The translations under genes were made by a program, and so were the position numbers. Below are positions 1 through 8,341 of a DNA stretch of 50,572 nucleotides, in pieces. Origin of the DNA: Synergistaceae bacterium (GTDB taxonomy: Bacteria > Synergistota > Synergistia > Synergistales > Aminobacteriaceae); NCBI GenBank assembly GCA_017455085.1, contig JAFTBT010000069.1, positions 1 through 50,572 of the forward strand, in the 5' to 3' direction. The stretch's first letter is position 1; the number at the start of each line of letters is the position of its first letter. Under the pieces are notes generated by a model. The model was not told the origin of the DNA and did no database searches. It saw only the letters and a program-made list of their open reading frames with translations.

Positions 1-1
1 C

Positions 2-814
2 TGCACACAGTGGTACAGAATCGCGGACAATGAGGGCGTAGTGCTTGCGTTTGTGTGCGAGTCCTACCAGCAGGCTAACGCAACAGCAGTTACTCACGTG
101 GATTCCTACCTGTACCAGACAGCACTAATGACAGTCCTGCGTGAAGATATTGACGGCAATTTGGCTTCGCTGGACTTCACGAGGGTATACGGTTCCGCGC
201 ACTCACTGGGCAGCATGACGACTCAGGACATGGCCAGAGTGAAACCAGATTTCTTTGCAGCACTGGCTTCAACTTCAGGGATAACCTTTGCGGTTGATGA
301 TCTGGACTTCGGATTTGACCCCTCAAGCGATAAGCCAATACCGACAATGCTTATCACTGGGCAGAGCGATTTACCCGGTATGCTTCCCGACATGAGCAGT
401 GCGGCACTCACGAAATGGGGCAACTACTTCATGAAGGTCAACGGCCTGAATAAGACTGTGGGCGCGAAATCAGCGAACTTTGGTGCGGACAATTACCAGT
501 TCACCAACAGGAGGCACGATATATACACGTGGTATGCGGATGAGAATATACCGGTGTTAAAGTGGGGAATGACATTGCTTCGCGACCACACGAGCAACAT
601 CTCCGAAGTACCTTTGCTGTGGGATTTCCTGAAACACTTCGCGAAGAGTGATGAAGGCACGAGGACATACAGTGCTTCTGCGTTCAGCAATGCCAGTGAT
701 GCCCGGACCCTGTTCACCACCAGAACCGGCAGTGTAGGGAGTCCATCGAGCGGGTGCAATGCGCTAGGTTTGGGGATGCTTGCGGCTGCGGTGATGTTCC
801 TGAAGAGACGTTAG
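2..814 (+). CDS. Secreted alpha/beta hydrolase (esterase-like) with Synergist-CTERM tail, 5' partial
   Basis: The frame is open from the first bases of the window to the stop at 812-814, so the N-terminus and any signal peptide lie outside. About 270 residues are visible. The motif AHSLG (Ser at about residue 68) fits the nucleophile elbow of alpha/beta hydrolases, and a His in LLRDHTSN about 135 residues later could complete the triad. The order resembles secreted esterases or PHB-depolymerase-like enzymes; the substrate cannot be read from sequence. The C-terminus has an SSGC motif, a hydrophobic stretch and a KRR end, the pattern of the Synergist-CTERM sorting signal, so the protein is probably displayed at the cell surface after processing. 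It is convergent with lpxA across a hairpin. The hydrolase fold is moderately sure; the sorting tail is well supported because a second protein here has one. Confidence 0.72.
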   Translation, partial: CTQWYRIADNEGVVLAFVCESYQQANATAVTHVDSYLYQTALMTVLREDIDGNLASLDFTRVYGSAHSLGSMTTQDMARVKPDFFAALASTSGITFAVDDLDFGFDPSSDKPIPTMLITGQSDLPGMLPDMSSAALTKWGNYFMKVNGLNKTVGAKSANFGADNYQFTNRRHDIYTWYADENIPVLKWGMTLLRDHTSNISEVPLLWDFLKHFAKSDEGTRTYSASAFSNASDARTLFTTRTGSVGSPSSGCNALGLGMLAAAVMFLKRR

Positions 815-837
815 GCGATACGCGATAAGTAAGTCGG

Positions 838-876
838 CCCTGATGGTACGAAACATACTATCAGGGTCTTATTGTG
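838..876 (+). terminator. Intrinsic terminator between convergent genes
   Basis: An 11-bp stem (838-848 with 856-866, one G-U pair) with a 7-nt loop is followed by a T-rich stretch. It lies between the converging hydrolase gene and lpxA and probably ends the hydrolase transcript; the hairpin may serve both strands. Confidence 0.7.
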
Positions 877-878
877 TG

Positions 879-1667
879 CTATTTCCCCCAGAATGTTACC
901 CCTCGTTTTGTGCCCTCGTAGAAATCTATGATGCGCTGAATCTCCGGAATGTACTCCGACTTTTTCGCAACTGCCTCACTGAGTGCCTGAGAGAATACTT
1001 TATCCTTGCTGTAGAGTTCCCTGTAGAAATTCATGATGATTCTTCGGGTGTCCTCGTGGATGCCTGCGCGCTCAAGCCCGACTCTGTTCAGCCCCGTGAG
1101 TCTCAGCGGATCACCTGACGCAAGCGTATAGTGCGGAACGTCCTTCACGACTCTGAACAGCCCGCCTATCATGCAGTAATCCCCTATCCTCACGAACTGG
1201 TGAACTCCCGCCATTCCTCCGAAGACCGTGTGACTGCCCACCTGCACGAATCCCGACAGCCCGACTTTGTTGGCGATCGTAACGTAGTCTCCGAGCCGAG
1301 TGTTATGCGCGAGGTGTACCCCGTCCATGATGAAGCAGTTATCCCCTACAACAGTTTCGTTGCCTTCACCGGTTGCGCGGTTGATAGTGACGTTTTCTCG
1401 GATTAGGTTGTTGCTGCCGATCCTGACGTACGAAATTTCCCCCTTGAAGCCGTGATCTTGTGGGTTGCCTCCGATAGCTGTGTACTCGCAGATTTCGCAG
1501 TCCTCCCCGATTTCCACGTAGTCCCTTATGCTCACATATGCCCGCAAGAGAGTCCCAGCCCCGATTTTCACGTGGTCAGCTATCACGCAGAAAGGACCTA
1601 TAGTTACGCCGTCAGCTATTTCCGCTTTTGGTGAGACTATTGCGCTCGGATGAATGTTTACGCTCAC
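879..1667 (-). CDS. lpxA: UDP-N-acetylglucosamine acyltransferase LpxA
   Basis: First step of lipid A synthesis: transfer of a hydroxyacyl chain from ACP to the 3-OH of UDP-GlcNAc in the cytoplasm. The 262-residue length is normal for the family. The N-terminal two thirds is a left-handed beta-helix of hexapeptide repeats (about residues 8-190), and His121 in HLAHN matches the catalytic His125 of E. coli LpxA. The C-terminal helical part contains the family's GLNRVGLERAG segment. The start is GTG with an AAGGAGG Shine-Dalgarno 8 bases upstream. It is the last gene of the envelope operon, 3 bp after fabZ. Very confident. Confidence 0.97.
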   Translation of the reverse strand: MSVNIHPSAIVSPKAEIADGVTIGPFCVIADHVKIGAGTLLRAYVSIRDYVEIGEDCEICEYTAIGGNPQDHGFKGEISYVRIGSNNLIRENVTINRATGEGNETVVGDNCFIMDGVHLAHNTRLGDYVTIANKVGLSGFVQVGSHTVFGGMAGVHQFVRIGDYCMIGGLFRVVKDVPHYTLASGDPLRLTGLNRVGLERAGIHEDTRRIIMNFYRELYSKDKVFSQALSEAVAKKSEYIPEIQRIIDFYEGTKRGVTFWGK

Positions 1668-1670
1668 GGT

Positions 1671-2129
1671 TTAGGCCTCCTTCTTCTTGGCGAGGGTGCT
1701 GCCTATGATGCACATGAACTCCCCTTCAGCGACTACAGTATCTTTGACGTATGCGACTGTCTTGACTTTGGCGGATGAGCTGCGTACCTGAGTCAGTTCT
1801 GCTTTCGTGACGAGCTGGTCTCCGGGACGTACGGGCTTACGGAAACGGGCTTTGTCGATCCCTGCGAGGAAGGCGATTTTGTCGGAGCTTTCCTTTCCGA
1901 GCTTCAGGCCCATCAACACGCTGGCAACCTGCCCCATGCTCTCAAGAATCATCACGCCCGGCATTGTAGGGTCTCCTGGAAAATGTCCCTCGAAAAACGG
2001 CTCATTAATCGTTACGTTTTTGTAGCCTGTTATGTGCATGTCGTCATAGTCGGTGATTTTGTCGACCATCAAGAACGGATAACGCTGTTTGAGAATCTTC
2101 ATTACTTCGAGAATATCAAGCTCTGCCAT
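1671..2129 (-). CDS. fabZ: 3-hydroxyacyl-ACP dehydratase FabZ
   Basis: Dehydrates 3-hydroxyacyl-ACP in fatty acid elongation and so competes with LpxA and LpxD for the same hydroxyacyl-ACP, which explains its usual place among lpx genes. The 152-residue hot-dog protein has the catalytic pair His49 (in EGHFPGDP) and Glu63 (in MILES). The ATG is about 13 bases after GAGAGGAG, a long spacing. That ribosome-binding site lies inside a decayed second copy of the lpxC 3' end (2144-2268). Order lpxC-fabZ-lpxA. Very confident. Confidence 0.97.
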   Translation of the reverse strand: MAELDILEVMKILKQRYPFLMVDKITDYDDMHITGYKNVTINEPFFEGHFPGDPTMPGVMILESMGQVASVLMGLKLGKESSDKIAFLAGIDKARFRKPVRPGDQLVTKAELTQVRSSSAKVKTVAYVKDTVVAEGEFMCIIGSTLAKKKEA

Positions 2130-2143
2130 CTATAAAATATGCT

Positions 2144-2268
2144 CCTCTCAATTTTTCTGCTAACTTCACATGCTCAGATTTTGCGGCTATGATATGTGTA
2201 AAACATTGCGGCCAAGTCATCATAAAATCTTATGCCTCATAGTGAAATATCCGGTCTGTAGAATTTGC
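2144..2268 (-). repeat. Decayed second copy of the lpxC 3' end
   Basis: This stretch between fabZ and lpxC aligns in order with the last roughly 140 bp of lpxC (about 2291-2429): shared blocks include ttctgctarcttca, ttttgcggctatgatRtgtg, tgcggccaagtca and cttatgcctca, separated by small deletions. Read on the minus strand it gives HIIAAKSEHVKLAEKLRGA, against HIIAAKAGHELHLKLAEIL in LpxC. This second tail leads into the fabZ ribosome-binding site. Confidence 0.85.
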
Positions 2269-2280
2269 CTCTAAAGCCTG

Positions 2281-3081
2281 TTACAACTCTATGTGCCTCA
2301 AAATTTCTGCTAGCTTCAGGTGCAATTCATGACCTGCTTTTGCGGCTATGATGTGTGCATTCACGGGTCTACCTACTGCGGCCAAGTCACCAATCAGATC
2401 CAGCACCTTATGCCTCACAAATTCATCCGGCCAATGCAAACCGCCCTTTGCCTGAATCGTCTCGCCGATCACTATTGCGTTCTCCAGACTTCCGCCGAGT
2501 GCCATTCCGTGAGCGCGTAAGTAATCTATATCGCTCTGCATCGCAAAAGTCCTTGCGCAGGATATCTCACCGTAATAGCTTTCCGGACTCTGGACGTACT
2601 CGAAAACCTGAGCACCGATATACTTGTACTCGACCATGTACGTGATTCGTAGCCCATCGTACGGAAGTGCCGCCACAAACCGCGAAGTGTCCTCACCATA
2701 CACGCACACAGCCTCGTCCAGCTTCACGCCTTCACCGCAACTCACAGCACCTTCACGCCTCAAGGCATCACACACCGTGCGTGAACACCCATCAAGTGCG
2801 GGCATCTCTCCGCCGTCAACCGTGAGCCTCACTCCAGACCAGACACCCAGCCCAGCAAGCGCAGACAGTACGTGTTCGCATGTCCGGACTCGTGTGCCAT
2901 CAGGGAATACATAGTCTGATCCTCTGTTCGTGCCAGAGAGTCCCAGCATCCGCAAAGGCAGCTCGTTTTCTCCTGAACGCATGAGTATTTCGGGGAAGTC
3001 ACAGGGTTCTATTGTCAATACACAGTCTTGGCCGGAATGTAATCCTTTGCCTGATAATATAATTTTCCCGTTGAGCGTCAT
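2281..3081 (-). CDS. lpxC: UDP-3-O-acyl-N-acetylglucosamine deacetylase LpxC
   Basis: Zinc enzyme that deacetylates UDP-3-O-acyl-GlcNAc, the committed step of lipid A synthesis. Zinc ligands His70 (CEHVLSAL), His224 and Asp228 (RHKVLDLIGD) are present, as is the general acid-base His251 in AGHELH. At 266 residues it is shorter than the about 305 of E. coli LpxC but holds both domains. The ATG overlaps the stop of a duplicated lpxD tail fragment (ATGA). The only upstream G-rich ribosome-binding site (AGGGG) is about 13 bases away, inside that fragment. Its own 3' end is duplicated downstream. Very confident on function. Confidence 0.96.
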   Translation of the reverse strand: MTLNGKIILSGKGLHSGQDCVLTIEPCDFPEILMRSGENELPLRMLGLSGTNRGSDYVFPDGTRVRTCEHVLSALAGLGVWSGVRLTVDGGEMPALDGCSRTVCDALRREGAVSCGEGVKLDEAVCVYGEDTSRFVAALPYDGLRITYMVEYKYIGAQVFEYVQSPESYYGEISCARTFAMQSDIDYLRAHGMALGGSLENAIVIGETIQAKGGLHWPDEFVRHKVLDLIGDLAAVGRPVNAHIIAAKAGHELHLKLAEILRHIEL

Positions 3082-3082
3082 A

Positions 3083-3124
3083 ATTTTTGCAGCACCCCTA
3101 ACTATTTTTGCAGAGCCTCTAACT
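3083..3124 (-). repeat. 21-bp tandem duplication of the lpxD 3' end
   Basis: Two adjacent 21-bp units, 3104-3124 (inside lpxD, across its stop) and 3083-3103 (after the stop), match at 18 of 21 positions. On the coding strand, LEALQK-stop is followed in frame by LGVLQKL-stop, whose TGA overlaps the lpxC ATG. Confidence 0.85.
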
Positions 3125-4055
3125 TTTTCTCCAGCACCCTCATTCGCTTGAACAGTGAGGGCAGATCCGCAGCGAGGACTAGTGCGCGTTTTGCCTCGTT
3201 GTGAGGTCTTGCCGGGAAACCTGACACAACACTTCCGGCGGGGATGTCGTTCGTGACTCCTGTACGTCCCGCAATAATCGTGCCTTTGCCGACTCGGACA
3301 TGGTCAGTAACTCCTGCCTGCACCGAAATCGTAACGTCATCCTCAATCACCGAGCTTCCTGCTATTCCGGTCATGGAGCAGATTATGCAGTTCTTGCCTA
3401 TGTGGACGTTATGCCCCACCTGAACGTGATTGTCTATCTTTGTGCCGGAGTCTATTACCGTGTCGCTCATTGTCCCCCTGTCAATCGTGGTACATGCTCC
3501 TATCTCCACGTCATCGCCGATTCTCACGCCGCCGGTCTGTGGTATCTTCACGAGACCTTGAGGTGTGCGCTCGAACCCGAATCCGTCAGCACCGATCACT
3601 GCTCCGGAATGTATGAGTGAGTTTTTCCCGACACGGACATTTACCAGCAGTACAGCATGAGGCTCTATGACTGTGCCGTCTCCTACGCTACAGCCTTCAC
3701 CGACAAAAACGTTTGCCCCGATATATGCCTCTGGAGAGATTTTTGCGTCAGGTGCAATCACTGCGGAATGGTGTATGCCTTTGGGTTTGGGCTTGGAGTC
3801 TGAGAACAGTGCGAGTATTTTCGGCATGAGTGCGCGGGGATTTTGTGAGATGAGTCCGATTCTTGAGGCTGTGAAAAATTCTTGAGGTGCAAGGATTGGG
3901 ATGTTTGGGGGTAAATTGTCCAGAGCCTTTTTATCCCAGATTACGCACAGTGAGTCAGAGTCGGCGTTTTCTGGTGAAGATATTCGAGTGATTTCGTGAG
4001 TGGGACTGCCTGAGAATGTGATACCAAGTTTTTCTGCTATAAATGCCAAGTTCAT
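3102..4055 (-). CDS. lpxD: UDP-3-O-(3-hydroxyacyl)glucosamine N-acyltransferase LpxD
   Basis: Third step of lipid A synthesis: N-acylation of UDP-3-O-acyl-glucosamine after LpxC. The protein is 317 residues from the start chosen here ([10 protein letters not shown]), which has AGGAGG 7 bases upstream; an in-frame ATG 24 bases earlier lacks one. An N-terminal uridine-binding domain (about 1-95) precedes a long hexapeptide-repeat beta-helix (about 96-290), with His215 in VGHNVHIG matching the catalytic His239 of E. coli LpxD. A short C-terminal helix ([15 protein letters not shown]) follows. The sequence encoding its last residues is duplicated after the stop. Very confident. Confidence 0.96.
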   Translation of the reverse strand: MNLAFIAEKLGITFSGSPTHEITRISSPENADSDSLCVIWDKKALDNLPPNIPILAPQEFFTASRIGLISQNPRALMPKILALFSDSKPKPKGIHHSAVIAPDAKISPEAYIGANVFVGEGCSVGDGTVIEPHAVLLVNVRVGKNSLIHSGAVIGADGFGFERTPQGLVKIPQTGGVRIGDDVEIGACTTIDRGTMSDTVIDSGTKIDNHVQVGHNVHIGKNCIICSMTGIAGSSVIEDDVTISVQAGVTDHVRVGKGTIIAGRTGVTNDIPAGSVVSGFPARPHNEAKRALVLAADLPSLFKRMRVLEKKLEALQK

Positions 4056-4197
4056 GATGATTCCTCCTTTAGTGTCCAAAAGTGTGTTGTTAGTGACGTA
4101 TCATCTCCAACAAAGACCGAGTATTATTTCCCTGCAAAAAATCACGGGTGCTGCATTATGATCGCCATAAGCTCCAAATTTTCGTGTACACACCCCC
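4056..4197. other. Spacer between lpxD and the upstream exported-protein gene
   Basis: 142 bp without a gene. Apart from the lpxD ribosome-binding site I see AT-rich patches but no convincing promoter or terminator hairpin. The lpx genes may have an internal promoter here, but the sequence does not prove it. Confidence 0.5.
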
Positions 4198-5457
4198 TCA
4201 CAAGTGCCATGTCCCGCGTATGCCTATCTTGTCATCTCCTGTGCTGTCGTAGTAGATTTCCAGCGATACATGCTCGTCTATCCTGTAGCCCAATGCCGCC
4301 TCATGTGCCTTCAGTTCAGGAGACCACCGCCATAAACCATAAAGCCGCCTCACCTTCAGCGGAATATACTGCAGCCGCAAAAAGTACTCACTCTCCGGCC
4401 ACTGCATCTCTATTCCTGCAAAGAGATTCCCTGCAACGTTATACCTGCTTCCGATCCTGCTCACCACTCCGAAATCATTCAGTGAGAATATCAGCTCCGT
4501 ATATATCTCCGGCGCATTCACGTCAGGCCTGAACCCGAAAAATATACCAGCTTCCGGATATCTGCCCTCTATCCCTGCATAAGCCGCTACCCACATCTGA
4601 AACATGAAGTCCTTGCTGTCCGCCCTCGCCTCTATGTCGCTCACTGTGTCCGCCCGAAAGTTTATGCTCACATCCGCCCTCAAGTTATCCACCGTGTTCC
4701 TGTCCTCCAGAAACTCACGCGCATGTCTCTCTATGTCGCTTTTGTGCCGCTCTGCCCACTTCACAGGTATCCCAACCAGCGGCGAAAACTCCGGTATCAG
4801 CTTCGCCTCAAGGTCAGACCTAAACATTGCCGGTATCGTCCGAGAATATATCGATGGCTTCACTGCAAGCACCATCTTCGCACTTGGCCGGAACGTCAGA
4901 CTCACCAGCGTAGACTCCTGCGAAATGTATATCTGCTGCGAAAACTCCCAGCCCGGCAGCCTCTCCCTCACAATACTCCCTATGCTCTCACGCAGTGCCT
5001 CATCCGCCCACGTCAACGCACTCTGCGGGATTCCCTCCAGCAATGCAGCAACATCCTCACTCATTCCGGCAGTATCACGCTCAAACCATGCGGCACTCAT
5101 TCCGCGAAGTTCTGGCAGTATGATTCTCACAGCAGGCTTCAGAATCTCATCATGCGCAGAAAAAAATACAGCAGGTTCATCACGCATAGGCTTCACCTTC
5201 ACGTCATAACCTGCAAATAATCTCACTGCCACAAGCTCTAGCGTAGCGTACCGGTCTATTTCCGGGCTGTCAGGAATCTCACTCCACACTGCATTGAGAC
5301 TCCTAGACACTGCACTCTCCAGCCACGCAGGAATACCTGAGACACTCAGCGCATAACTCGGTCCAGCAAGTGCCAGCAGAATCACCAGCACTATGCCGCC
5401 GCTAAAACATCTCGCCAAAACCGAAATATGTCCTGTTTTCTTCGTCACCCTTCGCAT
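4198..5457 (-). CDS. Exported, beta-rich protein of unknown function next to bamA
   Basis: I do not recognise the family. From MRRVTKKTGH the protein has a positively charged start, a hydrophobic segment (about residues 17-37) and a plausible cleavage after ALAGPSYA, so it should be exported. The middle (about 40-270) is mixed alpha/beta with many charged residues. The last roughly 150 residues alternate hydrophobic and aromatic residues (for example FFGFRPDV, YFLRLQYIPL, VSLEIYYDS), as in an outer-membrane beta-barrel or beta-sandwich, but the final residue is Leu, not the usual Phe. The ATG at 5457 overlaps the end of bamA by 56 bp, implying translational coupling; a TTG a little downstream is an alternative start. 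A role in outer-membrane or LPS assembly is suggested only by position. Confidence 0.6.
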   Translation of the reverse strand: MRRVTKKTGHISVLARCFSGGIVLVILLALAGPSYALSVSGIPAWLESAVSRSLNAVWSEIPDSPEIDRYATLELVAVRLFAGYDVKVKPMRDEPAVFFSAHDEILKPAVRIILPELRGMSAAWFERDTAGMSEDVAALLEGIPQSALTWADEALRESIGSIVRERLPGWEFSQQIYISQESTLVSLTFRPSAKMVLAVKPSIYSRTIPAMFRSDLEAKLIPEFSPLVGIPVKWAERHKSDIERHAREFLEDRNTVDNLRADVSINFRADTVSDIEARADSKDFMFQMWVAAYAGIEGRYPEAGIFFGFRPDVNAPEIYTELIFSLNDFGVVSRIGSRYNVAGNLFAGIEMQWPESEYFLRLQYIPLKVRRLYGLWRWSPELKAHEAALGYRIDEHVSLEIYYDSTGDDKIGIRGTWHL

Positions 5458-7141
5458 AATCCAGCCTGAGATTTCCGAACGGAGTCTTGACTCTGACTCC
5501 CAGACCATAATCTTTATGGTAGTTGCTCCAATCCATAGTCTGGTCTGCGTTGCCTATGTCGTAGAACCCCACAAGCGACAGTGATGAGTTTATTGGGACT
5601 CTCAGCTCAAAGTTTCCCAGATACATATTGCTTCCCTCGAATGAACGCGAGTTGTAGCCTCTGAGTGTATTCATTCCGCCGAGTGAGTAGCGCGCAAATG
5701 ATGGCAGTTCGTCCGCAGTTGATGAGCCGATTCTGAGTCTGGCAGCGAAAAGTAACGGGTTCTCGTCCGTCCATGAGCCGTTTGTGTCAAAGATTCCTGC
5801 AACAGCCTTATTCAGAGCAATGTAGAGTCTCGCCTGCGTCCAGTACTTCAGGTAGTTATACTCTCCGCCTAATGCTTTCACTGCCTGCTCCAGATTCGTA
5901 TCCCACACAAATCCGCTCGGGTATGGTGCGTATTCATCCCGCTTGTCGTACGTCAACTGAAGCTCTACGGTCTGATTCACTCCGTCCCAAGGGGTGAGGT
6001 CGTCAATATAGCCGGGTATAGCCTTATGGACATCCTTGTAGTCAGTGTCCTCACGCCTCAGAGTCAGGAACCAGCTCCATGCCTCATTACTGAATTTCTT
6101 ACCCACACCAGCGAAGAAACTCAGTGATTTCTCATCGTACTCGAACTGTTTGCGTCCCTGCCGGTAGTAATATCTGTCGTCATATGTCCTGTATCTCGCG
6201 CCTATCCTCCACGCAAATGTCTTCGCATCCATGTACGGACTCGAAAACGTGATCCAGTAACTCGCCTCTGTGCCCTCGTTGAAGCCTATCTCGAAATTCA
6301 TCCCGCGCCCGAACATATTCGTGTCCCCATACGTCAGGCCTCCGGACATCCCTGTTTCTGTTCCGTAGCCGAAATTAATACCGATTGATGCAGTACGTTT
6401 TTCCTTCACGGTCAGTATCAGGTCAACTACTCCGTCAACGTCTTCAGGTACATCAAACGCTACATTAACGTCCTCGAAGTATCCCAAGCCCTGAAGTTTT
6501 CCGAGCTGATGCCGGAAGTGAATCACGTTGAACAGATCCCCATCGTCCAGCTTGATTTCGCGGCGTATTACGTAAGTTTTTGTCTTGGTGTTGCCCTGAA
6601 TGATGATGTCCCTGACTTTCGGCTCCAGAATCGTCACGTAGATATTGCCTCCCTGAATCTGAACGTCCGAGACTCTCGCCATAACGTAGCCGTCCTTGTG
6701 GTATCGTTCCTGAATCCTGTCGAGGTCGTTGCGGAAAAACTGCCGGTTGAAGACCGTACCTTCCTGCGAGAAAACTTCGGTCATGAGCTGCTCAGTCGTG
6801 TACTTAGTGTTTCCGGTGAAGTTGATGCTCTCGATTACTGGGTTCTCCTGCACTATGAACGTTACTGCCACGCCGCCGCCTTCGGGTTTGAGGTCAAAAT
6901 CTGCGTACGAGAAAAATCCCTGTTCGTAGATGGCCTGCACGTCCGCCTGAATCACATCACGGCTGAGTATCGTACCGGGCTTAGTGTTTACGGCGTTGAG
7001 TATGTAGTCCGTAACGACATGGTCATTGCCTGACACAGTAACTGAAGTAACCTGAAAACTTGGAGCTTCTGCGGAGTATGAACACGATGGGATTAACAGG
7101 ACTAATGCGGAAATGACTAACAGCAAAAATTTATGTCTCAT
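5402..7141 (-). CDS. bamA: Outer-membrane protein assembly factor BamA (Omp85)
   Basis: Inserts beta-barrel proteins into the outer membrane. It has a signal peptide (about residues 1-23, cut near SYSA), POTRA modules between about 30 and 255, then a 16-strand-type barrel (about 265-579). I count three POTRA-like units (starting near FQVTSVTVSG, PVIESINFTG and VRDIIIQGNT), fewer than the five of E. coli; total length 579 against about 810. The conserved loop-6 motif appears as TLRGYNSRSF, matching VRGF of Omp85 proteins, and the chain ends in Phe as barrel substrates do. It lies 32 bp after a single-TM protein gene and overlaps the next exported protein gene. Very confident on family; the POTRA count is by eye. 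Confidence 0.95.
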   Translation of the reverse strand: MRHKFLLLVISALVLLIPSCSYSAEAPSFQVTSVTVSGNDHVVTDYILNAVNTKPGTILSRDVIQADVQAIYEQGFFSYADFDLKPEGGGVAVTFIVQENPVIESINFTGNTKYTTEQLMTEVFSQEGTVFNRQFFRNDLDRIQERYHKDGYVMARVSDVQIQGGNIYVTILEPKVRDIIIQGNTKTKTYVIRREIKLDDGDLFNVIHFRHQLGKLQGLGYFEDVNVAFDVPEDVDGVVDLILTVKEKRTASIGINFGYGTETGMSGGLTYGDTNMFGRGMNFEIGFNEGTEASYWITFSSPYMDAKTFAWRIGARYRTYDDRYYYRQGRKQFEYDEKSLSFFAGVGKKFSNEAWSWFLTLRREDTDYKDVHKAIPGYIDDLTPWDGVNQTVELQLTYDKRDEYAPYPSGFVWDTNLEQAVKALGGEYNYLKYWTQARLYIALNKAVAGIFDTNGSWTDENPLLFAARLRIGSSTADELPSFARYSLGGMNTLRGYNSRSFEGSNMYLGNFELRVPINSSLSLVGFYDIGNADQTMDWSNYHKDYGLGVRVKTPFGNLRLDYAKGDEENRTYFGFGEMF

Positions 7142-7173
7142 AGCAAATCAATCTCTCTCCTTCAGAGAAAATA

Positions 7174-7782
7174 TCACTGTATCTTTATCACTGAACTGTT
7201 ATTCTTCAAGGCTCTCTGCCCCGTCTGAATCAGCGAATATACTTTATCGTACGGCACTGTTGCGGCATGTTTTGCCGTTTGATTCTGTCTAGCCGGAGTC
7301 TGTGTATGTTTCTGGGCAGTACGTTTCTGTGGGGTCTGCTTTTTCTGCGGGCTTGATGCACTCAGCGAAGAGTCTGCGGTTTTGTGTTCTGGCTTCGGTG
7401 TGCGTTCAGGTGTTAGTGTCTGCTCAAATACAGGGGCTTCATATTCACGGAACACCACTATAGGGGCTGCGTATGCTCTCACGTCTTTCACCGGCTCTAT
7501 CTCCGGAGCTTTGACCTCACGCGACAACGGCACTACTGACATCATCACGATAATCACCGACAGCGAAAACGTACACGCACAGTTCATCACACGCGAAAGC
7601 ACTGCACTGTTCCTGTGAGTCGAAGGGCTAACTTTTTCCCACACGTCAAGCCTCAAGTCCTCAAGGTCTGCCCTTGCACACTCTGCATCCATTAATGCGC
7701 TCTCCATTGCTCCGGAACTATATGACTTCTTGAGTCTCTCCAGCCACTTTATGATTCCTGCTACTTTCTTCTCGACACGCAA
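7174..7782 (-). CDS. Single-pass membrane protein downstream of sigma factor, possible anti-sigma factor
   Basis: Family not recognised. It has about 64 cytoplasmic residues rich in charged and helical sequence, one transmembrane segment (about residues 65-86), and about 115 outer residues rich in Pro, Thr, Gln and Lys (TPERTPKPEHK, SPQKKQTPQKR). It starts at a TTG 7 bp after the sigma factor stop; AAGGAG from the end of that gene is the likely ribosome-binding site. A small cytoplasmic head, one membrane pass and a low-complexity outer part directly after a sigma gene recall transmembrane anti-sigma factors such as RsgI, but I see no named anti-sigma motif, so this is inference from context. 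It could instead be a linker or envelope protein coupled to bamA. Confidence 0.55.
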   Translation of the reverse strand: MRVEKKVAGIIKWLERLKKSYSSGAMESALMDAECARADLEDLRLDVWEKVSPSTHRNSAVLSRVMNCACTFSLSVIIVMMSVVPLSREVKAPEIEPVKDVRAYAAPIVVFREYEAPVFEQTLTPERTPKPEHKTADSSLSASSPQKKQTPQKRTAQKHTQTPARQNQTAKHAATVPYDKVYSLIQTGQRALKNNSSVIKIQ

Positions 7783-7789
7783 ACCTTCT

Positions 7790-8341
7790 CTACACTCCTT
7801 CCAATCCTAACCAGCCGCGTATTCTAGCTATTGCGCTCCTCCTTAACCTGTACACATGACTCACGTCTAATTTCTGTTCTGCGGCTATATCTTTGGGCTT
7901 CTTCCCCTCGAAGAATAACGCCTGCACTACTTCAGCTTCACGCCCTTCGAGTCTGGAAACTGCTTCTGACGCATTCAGCCAGTCATCATCGCTGCGGTCT
8001 TCTTCGTCTTCTGCAACATTCAGCCACTCATCAGGCACAGGCACAGGAGCTCTCTTCTCTGAACGTTCCAGCATGTTGATCATTTGGCCGTGAATTTTGT
8101 GGTAGGCATATGTTGAGAATCTATACTCTCTTTCCGGCTCGAACTTGTCCACCGCATGAATCAGTGCAAGCATACCTTCCTGAATCATGTCCTGCTTGAT
8201 TTCGGGGTCATTGACATGGATTTTGCCTGCTATCCAGAAAACCAGCGGCCTGTACGCAATGATTAGTTCTTCACGCGCATCAACATCGCCCTTAATACAC
8301 CGCTGCCACAAATCGCATTCGTGTTCAGAGTTTAACGCCAT
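7790..8341 (-). CDS. Alternative sigma-70 family RNA polymerase sigma factor
   Basis: 183 residues from the ATG at 8341 (MALNSEHECD), which has GGAG 8 bases upstream. Region 2 spans about 25-95, with the core-binding and -10 recognition signature (QDMIQEGMLALIHAVDKFEP, then RFSTYAYHKIHGQMI). A helix-turn-helix region 4 is at about 127-178 (KPKDIAAEQKLDVSHVYRLR). Between them is only a short acidic linker (EDEEDRSDDD) in place of region 3, so this is a small alternative sigma, closest in look to SigF/WhiG/FliA-type or related two-region factors. It overlaps the end of the phosphatase gene by 17 bp and is followed by a single-TM protein and bamA, so control of envelope genes is an attractive but untested idea. 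Confidence 0.85.
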   Translation of the reverse strand: MALNSEHECDLWQRCIKGDVDAREELIIAYRPLVFWIAGKIHVNDPEIKQDMIQEGMLALIHAVDKFEPEREYRFSTYAYHKIHGQMINMLERSEKRAPVPVPDEWLNVAEDEEDRSDDDWLNASEAVSRLEGREAEVVQALFFEGKKPKDIAAEQKLDVSHVYRLRRSAIARIRGWLGLEGV

